A stretch of 12,636 nucleotides of DNA from positions 1 through 12,636 of the forward strand of contig CALDPL010000137.1 of NCBI GenBank assembly GCA_937911965.1, in the 5' to 3' direction. Numbering within the stretch: position 1 is the first letter of the stretch; each line of letters begins with the position of its first letter. The translations under genes were made by a program, and so were the position numbers. Origin of the DNA: an uncultured Allomuricauda sp. GTDB taxonomy: Bacteria; Bacteroidota; Bacteroidia; Flavobacteriales; Flavobacteriaceae. Shown piece by piece: positions 7,971 to 12,636 of the stretch. A model generated the notes under the pieces. That model searched no databases. It was not told the DNA's origin and worked only from the letters and a program-made list of their open reading frames with translations.

Positions 7971-9290
7971 ATGGTGTTAAATAGATTTTATCATGGGCTG
8001 ATATGGATTCCGATCCTCTTTGGCCTTTTTGGCTCGTGCAAATCCGGGAACGAGGTGGATATAAAGGGCCAATCCATGGTTCTCCATAATAAAAGTTCAA
8101 TTTCCCTGAAAGAGAAGGCCATTCAAATTGACCGCGATGAAATCAGTGTCCCGACTCCTGAGAAATCAACCCTGTTGATCCTTGACGGAAAGGGGGATAC
8201 CATCCCTTCCCAACTGGTGGATAGGAATGGCGACGGATCTTGGGACAAGCTGTTTTTTCTGATGGATTTCGATCCCATGGGCCGTGATACGGTTCATCTG
8301 GTCTGGAGCGATAATGAAGTAATCTATGAAGCCAGGACCAAGGTCAGGTTCGGCGTTAGGGCCTCGATGGAAGATCAGGTCGTTCCGGCCAAAAACGATA
8401 TCTTTTATCCCCATGAACTCCCCGGAGTCATGGGGTACCAACCCTATCAGACCGATGGCCCTTCCTGGGAGAACGACAAGGTGGGTTTCAGGCATTATTT
8501 GGACGGGCGAAACTCCAAGGATGTATTCGGAAAAAAAGTATCCTATATGTCTCCGGATAGCGTAGGTATCAATAAGGAAGGGGTCACTGAAGACAATTAT
8601 CACGTTATGGAAGATTGGGGAAGGGACATATTGTCCGTGGGAAATTCCGTTGGGATCGGTGGGTTTGGTCTGAAGATCAAGGATCACTATGCCAGGCTGG
8701 GGGTGACCGAGGCAGATTCAATCAACAATGTAGAGGAGACCTATTTTGAAGTATTGGAAAGCGGACCCCTTAAGTCTCTAATGAAGTATGAATATCGAAA
8801 TTGGCGCCCCAATGAAATGGAAAGAACCTACCAGGTGGAAGAATGGACCGGTATCTGGCCGGGGATGTACGCTTATAGAAATGAAGTTTCCTTCAAAGGA
8901 CTCAAGGGCGATGAAACGGCCTTTATCGGTTTGGTGAATTCCAACACGGATAAACCATTGACCCAACTGGAGGTCGGAAAATATCTGATTTTTTTCACAC
9001 ACGACAAGCAGACCTACGATAAGGAATGGTACCTGGGCCTGGCTTTGATCATTCCCAAGGATAGTTATTTGTCCTACTCCGAAAGTCCTGACCACGGACG
9101 GTTTTCCGATAGTTTTGCCATCGAAATGAAAATCAATGAAAATATTCCCATTTCGTACTATTCCGTTGCTGCATGGGAATTGGCCGATCCCGGCTTTTCA
9201 GATGAATCCTATTTCCAGGAATATCTCGTATTTTTGACAGGACAACTGGATGCGGAGGTCGCCATTGCCGATATCACTCAGTCCCCCTGA
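7971..9290 (+). CDS. DUF4861-family lipoprotein
   Basis: I recognise the DUF4861 family from segments such as PSWENDKVGFRHY, then GRNSKDVFGKKVSY, NYHVMEDWGRDILSVG, GIGGFGL, VLESGPLKSLMKYEY and TGQLDAEV. The start at 7971 (MVLNRFYHG) gives a good lipoprotein leader, with lipobox FGSC and Cys at residue 23, 439 residues in all. An ATG at 7938 would add an implausible polar extension. Residues 84-92 read DRNGDGSWD, an acidic DxNxDG pattern that may bind calcium. To my knowledge the family has no firmly established activity, but it recurs in PULs beside GH105/GH88 unsaturated uronyl hydrolases. Here it lies 40 bp ahead of GH105. It may be a periplasmic or surface carbohydrate-binding or enzymatic partner in uronate oligosaccharide processing; that role is inferred only from neighbours. 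Confidence 0.85.
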   Translation: MVLNRFYHGLIWIPILFGLFGSCKSGNEVDIKGQSMVLHNKSSISLKEKAIQIDRDEISVPTPEKSTLLILDGKGDTIPSQLVDRNGDGSWDKLFFLMDFDPMGRDTVHLVWSDNEVIYEARTKVRFGVRASMEDQVVPAKNDIFYPHELPGVMGYQPYQTDGPSWENDKVGFRHYLDGRNSKDVFGKKVSYMSPDSVGINKEGVTEDNYHVMEDWGRDILSVGNSVGIGGFGLKIKDHYARLGVTEADSINNVEETYFEVLESGPLKSLMKYEYRNWRPNEMERTYQVEEWTGIWPGMYAYRNEVSFKGLKGDETAFIGLVNSNTDKPLTQLEVGKYLIFFTHDKQTYDKEWYLGLALIIPKDSYLSYSESPDHGRFSDSFAIEMKINENIPISYYSVAAWELADPGFSDESYFQEYLVFLTGQLDAEVAIADITQSP

Positions 9291-9330
9291 TCGCACAGGC
9301 CCATTTGGCCAATAAAAAACAATAGTGCTT

Positions 9331-10674
9331 ATGAAACATTTTATATTGGTAGCCTTATCGGTCTCTTTGTCGGTTATGACAATTAATCCAATGCAGGCCC
9401 AAGTAATAAAAGACACCAACACCCCGCTCCACCTGATTCAACCGGATTACCCAATTCCCTATGGTTCGGTGACCTTGGCTTCGGTTGGTTCGGACATCGA
9501 TAAGGTCTTCAGTTACCTAAATGAGGTGACGCCTTATGAATTGGTGGATTCCAGAACCGATCAAGTGGTAAAAAACTTCAAAAGGATAAACCCCCATCTT
9601 CGATTGAAGCAGGGAGACTTCCGCTTGTTGAGTTATGAATGGGGGGTGACTTACGCGGGAATGTTGGCGGCGACCGAAGCCACCGGAGATCCTAAGTATG
9701 AGCGATATACCTTCGATCGCCTGGGTTTCATTGCCAAGCTATACCCTGCCTACAAAGATGTTGATTATTCCGAAGAAGACAATCCAATCCATACCGTGAT
9801 TTCTCCCCATGAACTCGATCATGCAGGGGCACTATGTGCCTCAATGATCAAAGCAGAATATGCAGGAATCGGCGCTTCCATGGATGCCATGGTCAATAAT
9901 TTCATTGATTTCATCATGACCAAGCAGTATCGGTTGGATGATGGCATGTTGGCACGCAACAGGCCACTTAAAAATACCTTGTGGTTGGATGACCTCTTTA
10001 TGAGTGTGCCTGCCTTGGCTCAAATGGGCAAGAAAACCGGGGATTCAAAATATTTTGATGAGGCGGCGAAGCAGTTGAGGCTCTATAGCGAAAAAATGTT
10101 CAATACCAACAAAGGGATATACATGCACGGCAAAGTGGCTAATACTGATGTATATCCCCAATTTCATTGGGCCAGAGCCAATGGATGGGCCATTATGGCA
10201 ATCGTTGAGCTCCTCGATGTCATGCCCTTGGATCACAAGGATAGATCTGCAGTTTTGGACCAATTCAAGCGTTTCGCTCAAGGTCTTGTCAGCTACCAAT
10301 CCGGCAGCGGATTTTGGCACCAATTGCTCGATCGATATGACTCCTACCTGGAGACTTCGGCCACCGCCATTTTCACCTATTCCCTGGCAAGGGCAATCAA
10401 CAAGGGTTGGCTAGACTATGAAGTGTTCGCCCCAGTAACTTTATTGGGATGGTCTGCCGTCTCATCCATGATCAATGAAAAGGGTCAGATAGAAGGGGTT
10501 TGTGTAGGAACGGGAATGGCTTTTGACCCTATGTTTTATTATTATCGTCCTGTCAATGTGTATGCAGCTCACGGTTTTGGACCTACTCTTTTGGCAGGTT
10601 CGGAAATCATTCAGTTGCTCAAATCACATCCTTATAAAATCGAGGAAACGGCCATTCAGTTTAACCAGAGGTAG
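9331..10674 (+). CDS. GH105 unsaturated uronyl (rhamnogalacturonyl-type) hydrolase
   Basis: From the ATG at 9331 the protein has 447 residues, with a Sec signal ending near MQAQ; the in-frame GTG at 9325 adds two residues and seems less likely. GH105/GH88 hallmarks in the (alpha/alpha)6 barrel are EWGVTYAGML, the substrate-pocket segment SPHELDHAG, GMLARNRPLKNTLWLDDLFM with the Asp pair that includes the expected catalytic acid (about 220-221), FHWARANGWA (278-287, usually WGRGNGW), and FWHQLLDRYDSYLETSATAIF. These enzymes hydrate the double bond of a 4,5-unsaturated glucuronyl or galacturonyl residue at the non-reducing end and so release it. The Ala in WARANGW, where Gly is common, may reflect an altered substrate. 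Length is above the minimal 370 or so of the cytoplasmic YteR type and fits exported Bacteroidota members. The gene closes the PUL operon. Confidence 0.92.
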   Translation: MKHFILVALSVSLSVMTINPMQAQVIKDTNTPLHLIQPDYPIPYGSVTLASVGSDIDKVFSYLNEVTPYELVDSRTDQVVKNFKRINPHLRLKQGDFRLLSYEWGVTYAGMLAATEATGDPKYERYTFDRLGFIAKLYPAYKDVDYSEEDNPIHTVISPHELDHAGALCASMIKAEYAGIGASMDAMVNNFIDFIMTKQYRLDDGMLARNRPLKNTLWLDDLFMSVPALAQMGKKTGDSKYFDEAAKQLRLYSEKMFNTNKGIYMHGKVANTDVYPQFHWARANGWAIMAIVELLDVMPLDHKDRSAVLDQFKRFAQGLVSYQSGSGFWHQLLDRYDSYLETSATAIFTYSLARAINKGWLDYEVFAPVTLLGWSAVSSMINEKGQIEGVCVGTGMAFDPMFYYYRPVNVYAAHGFGPTLLAGSEIIQLLKSHPYKIEETAIQFNQR

Positions 10675-10776
10675 CTTAGACTCGGTGTTCGTCTTCGTGA
10701 AGGGTTTTAGTGGCAAAACAAACGGATGCAAAATTACAACAAGAGACCTTGAAGAAGTGCGTTTACTTCGATATAC

Positions 10777-10806
10777 AGGCTAAGAAGTACCATTTGGCCT
10801 CTTTTT
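10777..10806 (+). terminator. Probable rho-independent terminator of the PUL operon
   Basis: AGGCTAAG (10777-10784) pairs with TTTGGCCT (10793-10800) over eight positions, two of them G-U, around an 8-nt loop. CTTTTTC follows directly, giving a T5 run at 10802-10806. It lies about 100 bp past the GH105 stop and before the lacI upstream region. That is the right place to separate the enzyme operon from the regulator gene. Confidence 0.5.
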
Positions 10807-11081
10807 CGCAATCTTTGGAAATGGAATTTTTATTTGGACTCTGGATAACCATACCATTAACATCCCATTGAATGTTTTTGGTTTTGCGATTCGGGTAGAT
10901 TGACGTAGGGTCCTCAAATCCAAACCGGGATAATTTTATTGCCTTCCCCCCAAGTTCTTTTTTATGTATAACTAATAGAGAGATTATCGTCTATACTGAC
11001 GCATGTCAAAGACTTTCCATGCGCAATCTCATTCGGGGTCATGGGATTAAACTTATTTATAATGGATTGGAACGCGACTTT

Positions 11082-11093
11082 TCTAAAATTAGA
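11082..11093. repeat. Short palindrome upstream of lacI
   Basis: TCTAA and TTAGA form perfect 5-bp inverted arms around AA, about 185 bp before the lacI ATG. It is AT-rich and short; its main interest is its closeness to the stronger palindrome at 11125-11138. Confidence 0.25.
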
Positions 11094-11124
11094 GGGTAAA
11101 GTATACTAGAGGAAGTATGGTAGC

Positions 11125-11138
11125 AATTGGTTCCAATT
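11125..11138. promoter_or_regulatory. 14-bp palindrome upstream of lacI
   Basis: AATTGGTTCCAATT has perfect 6-bp inverted arms around TT. It lies 140 bp upstream of the lacI start. It does not resemble the ATGCAAAC-type operators, so if functional it would bind a different regulator. Chance occurrence cannot be excluded. Confidence 0.3.
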
Positions 11139-11277
11139 TCCAAGGATGATCGGAATGAAAAATATGTTGTAAATTGTTTTTAAGTCTGTATATGATTTCT
11201 AACCTTGATTTACCCTAAATTATTGGGAATGGGAGGGTCAAAAGTCCAAATGAAGAAAAGAGTTATATTCATAAACT

Positions 11278-12321
11278 ATGAAAAAGGGACGTGTTACTTT
11301 AAAAGACATTGCGGCCAAATTGAATATTTCACCATCCACAGTTTCCCGGGCCCTGAACGATCACCCAGCGATAGGGAGCCGAACCAAAAAAGCCATTCAG
11401 ACCCTGGCTAGGGAATTGAATTATCAACCCAATCCCATGGCATTGGGCCTTCTACAGAAAAAATCCAATACGATCGGGGTCATTGTCCCTGAGATCACCA
11501 GTCATTTCTTTTCTGCAATCATTACAGCTATCCAGGATGTAATCGGTCCAACCGAACACAACATTATGATCTGTATCTCCAATGAATCCTATGAGGAAGA
11601 GGTCACCTTGGTGAGAAAGTTATTCAGGATGCGAGTGGATGGTATTTTGGTGTCCCCCGCATCGGACACCAAAAATTTTGACCATTTCAAGAACTTGCAA
11701 AAGGATGATATCCCGGTGGTGGTGTTTGATAGGGATTGTCCTGGCCTGGATAGCGATAAGGTACTGGTGGACGATTACTCCGGCGCCTATCAAGCTGTTG
11801 AATACCTTGTGTTTTCAGGCTGCACCAAAATTGCACATTTGGGAGGTCCTTTGAACCTGAGCACTACCAAACATAGGCTTCAGGGCTACTTGGATGCATT
11901 GGAGAAAAACAATATTCCCATAAGGAACGAGTACATTCAACATGTGAAGGGGTTTACCCATAAAGATGGCACCAAACCGGCCAAAAAACTATTGGAACTC
12001 GAAAACGCCCCGGATGCCATATTTGCGATAAACGATAATATCGCAGCCTCGGCCATGCACCAGGCCAAGAAAATGGGATTGGACATTCCCGATGACATAT
12101 CGATCGTTGGTTTTGATGATGAGCCCCATTCTCTATATTTTTCCCCTGCACTGTCCACGGTTTGGCAACCTGTTTACAGTTTGGGCATGCTGTCTGCAAG
12201 GATATTGCTAAAACGGATCAAGGATAAAAACTCAAAGGAAGAATTCAGGGTTGAAATCTTTAAACCCGAGCTCGTTGTCAGAGATTCCTCTAGAAAGTTG
12301 CTAGGTAGTAATTCTGGTTAA
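11278..12321 (+). CDS. LacI/GalR-family transcriptional regulator
   Basis: The protein has 347 residues, the typical length for this family. An N-terminal helix-turn-helix, TLKDIAAKLNISPSTVSRAL (7-26), is followed by LNDHPAIGSRTKKAI and the hinge region YQPNPMALGLLQKKS (about 49-63). The periplasmic-binding-protein-like effector core starts at NTIGVIVPEITSHFF and continues through VDGILVSPASD, FDRDCPGLDSDKVLVDDYSGA, KIAHLGGP, PDAIFAINDNIAASAM, ISIVGFDDEP and LSTVWQPVYSLG. It probably senses a sugar acid or other breakdown product and binds the ATGCAAACSTTTGC-type sites upstream of susC (1117-1132) and the aldolase gene (12338-12353). No copy of that site is found directly upstream of lacI, so simple autoregulation is not indicated. 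It stands apart from the PUL, after a terminator, and just before the aldolase gene. Confidence 0.95.
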   Translation: MKKGRVTLKDIAAKLNISPSTVSRALNDHPAIGSRTKKAIQTLARELNYQPNPMALGLLQKKSNTIGVIVPEITSHFFSAIITAIQDVIGPTEHNIMICISNESYEEEVTLVRKLFRMRVDGILVSPASDTKNFDHFKNLQKDDIPVVVFDRDCPGLDSDKVLVDDYSGAYQAVEYLVFSGCTKIAHLGGPLNLSTTKHRLQGYLDALEKNNIPIRNEYIQHVKGFTHKDGTKPAKKLLELENAPDAIFAINDNIAASAMHQAKKMGLDIPDDISIVGFDDEPHSLYFSPALSTVWQPVYSLGMLSARILLKRIKDKNSKEEFRVEIFKPELVVRDSSRKLLGSNSG

Positions 12322-12337
12322 AATTGCCATAAATATC

Positions 12338-12353
12338 ATGCAAACCTTTGCAT
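12338..12353. promoter_or_regulatory. LacI-family operator between lacI and the aldolase gene
   Basis: ATGCAAACCTTTGCAT has perfect 7-bp inverted arms (ATGCAAA and TTTGCAT) around CC. It matches the susC-upstream site in 14 of 16 bases. It lies 17 bp after the lacI stop and about 93 bp before the aldolase ATG, a similar distance to that between the other operator and susC (about 82 bp). The shared site suggests common control of import/cleavage and of downstream catabolism. A second AT-rich palindrome, TTCAAATTTTGAA, abuts it at 12353-12365. Confidence 0.62.
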
Positions 12354-12410
12354 TCAAATTTTGAAGCTATGCCCCTGATATTGTCTTTTTTTTTGTTCTT
12401 TTATCCATGA

Positions 12411-12431
12411 TTGTACACCTAAACTGTACAA
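12411..12431. promoter_or_regulatory. Perfect 7-7-7 dyad before the aldolase gene
   Basis: TTGTACA (12411-12417) and TGTACAA (12425-12431) are exact inverse complements around a 7-bp spacer. The element ends 14 bp before the aldolase ATG, where a repressor site or an mRNA leader hairpin would act. The half-site is of the type seen for GntR/AraR-like repressors, but no such gene is in the window. Confidence 0.45.
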
Positions 12432-12445
12432 ATGAATAATACACA

Positions 12446-12568
12446 ATGGTAGTTTCTCCCAAGATATTTTTTAAGGAATGCTATGGCGATTATGCCATTG
12501 CTGCCGTGAACATCTTTACCATGGAGCAGGTTCATGGACTTTTTGCTGCCGCAGTGAGGGCCGACGCC
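12446..12568 (+). CDS. Class II ketose-bisphosphate aldolase, N-terminal fragment
   Basis: The reading begins MVVSPKIFFKECYGDYAIAA and continues VNIFTMEQVHGLFAAAVRADA (41 residues). The pattern of 'ala-val-asn, then N/F-x-M-E-x-x-x-x-L/I' matches the first strand and helix of class II fructose/tagatose-bisphosphate-type aldolases, in which a Pro-x-I/L-x-Q strand normally follows. That strand is missing: after residue 41 the frame stays open to the window end but reads HCATVQPQRST, without family resemblance, where base composition also changes. I therefore end the supportable gene at about 12568. The enzyme would split a phosphorylated ketose or keto-sugar acid in the cytoplasm; the exact substrate cannot be told. 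A LacI-type operator and a 7-7-7 dyad lie upstream, tying it to the PUL regulon. Confidence 0.6.
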
Positions 12569-12636
12569 CACTGCGCGACGGTCCAGCCCCAGCGCAGCAC
12601 GATGCCGAAGATCAGCAGCACCAGCAGGCCGCCTAT
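12569..12636 (-). other. Foreign-looking GC-rich end, probable chimera or contamination
   Basis: By hand count 46 of 68 bases are G or C, far above the rest of the window. The minus strand from the edge reads in one frame as IGGLLVLLIFGIVLRWGWTV followed by AQ, a hydrophobic membrane-type segment, and 21 of its 22 complete codons end in G or C. This is the codon pattern of a high-GC organism. The plus-strand aldolase frame loses similarity at the same point. A library chimera, an assembly join to contaminant sequence, or much less likely a real recombination junction would explain it. Confidence 0.6.

Larger units (their letters stand above)
10675..11277. other. Intergenic region between GH105 and lacI
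   Basis: This 603-bp stretch has no credible coding sequence; short readings here are overhangs of neighbouring genes in other frames. It contains a probable terminator for the PUL operon (10777-10806), a preceding small inverted repeat (GAAGT at 10754-10758 and ACTTC at 10765-10769), and two compact palindromes in the lacI upstream region (11082-11093 and 11125-11138). The rest, about 10810-11080, shows nothing I can support. The region from 11140 to the lacI start is AT-rich and presumably holds the lacI promoter, but no consensus pair is clear. Confidence 0.65.

Noticed and set aside
8166..8687. A 173-codon open frame on the minus strand inside the DUF4861 gene
   Set aside because: It is fully contained in a recognised gene and reads as low-plausibility sequence.
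10726..10741. ATGCAAA half-site downstream of GH105
   Set aside because: Only one arm is present (ATGCAAAATTACAAC), and short A-rich strings like this are expected by chance.
11205..11411. A 68-codon frame overlapping the start of lacI
   Set aside because: It overlaps the helix-turn-helix coding region in another frame and resembles nothing known to me.
12386..12394. T9 run after lacI as an intrinsic terminator
   Set aside because: No stable stem lies directly before the T-run; the nearest palindrome (12353-12365) is AT-only in effect and about 20 bp away.
1..12636. CRISPR array, insertion sequence, tRNA or attachment site
   Set aside because: No spaced direct-repeat array, transposase reading, terminal inverted-repeat pair or cloverleaf was found on either strand.

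Overview
The window suggests a marine-type member of the Bacteroidota, most likely Flavobacteriaceae. It has a SusC/SusD pair, lipoprotein-style signal peptides, A-rich leaders in place of strong Shine-Dalgarno sites, and a moderate-GC, AT-rich intergenic background. No RNA gene, insertion sequence, CRISPR array or plasmid feature was seen.

Left edge (minus strand, 1-711): the start of a denitrification (nos) operon. A small c-type cytochrome lipoprotein is followed by the first codons of a gene that reads like the clade II, Sec-exported nitrous oxide reductase NosZ. A Crp/Fnr-shaped dyad lies just upstream of the cytochrome gene.

Middle (plus strand, 1214-10674): a compact polysaccharide utilization locus (PUL). 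In order it encodes a SusC TonB-dependent porin, a SusD glycan-binding lipoprotein, a heparinase II/III-like (lyase-type) protein with a Tat-like leader, a DUF4861 lipoprotein, and a GH105 unsaturated uronyl hydrolase. A hairpin plus T-run after GH105 probably ends the transcript. The likely logic is as follows. SusCD imports a uronic-acid-containing oligosaccharide. The lyase-like protein makes a 4,5-unsaturated uronic acid at the non-reducing end. GH105 removes that residue. DUF4861 has an unknown but recurrent accessory role. There is no sulfatase and no recognisable endo-acting pectate, alginate or ulvan lyase, so the substrate is not obvious.

Right part (11278-12568): a LacI-family regulator, then the start of a class II ketose-bisphosphate aldolase gene. 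Two nearly identical 16-bp LacI-type operators (14 of 16 bases shared) lie upstream of susC and between lacI and the aldolase gene. This suggests one LacI regulon linking oligosaccharide uptake and cleavage to cytoplasmic sugar catabolism. A separate perfect 7-7-7 dyad sits directly before the aldolase start.

Right edge (about 12569-12636): the sequence changes abruptly to about 68% GC, the aldolase reading loses family resemblance, and the opposite strand reads as GC3-rich membrane-protein code. This looks like a chimeric or contaminating contig end rather than native sequence.
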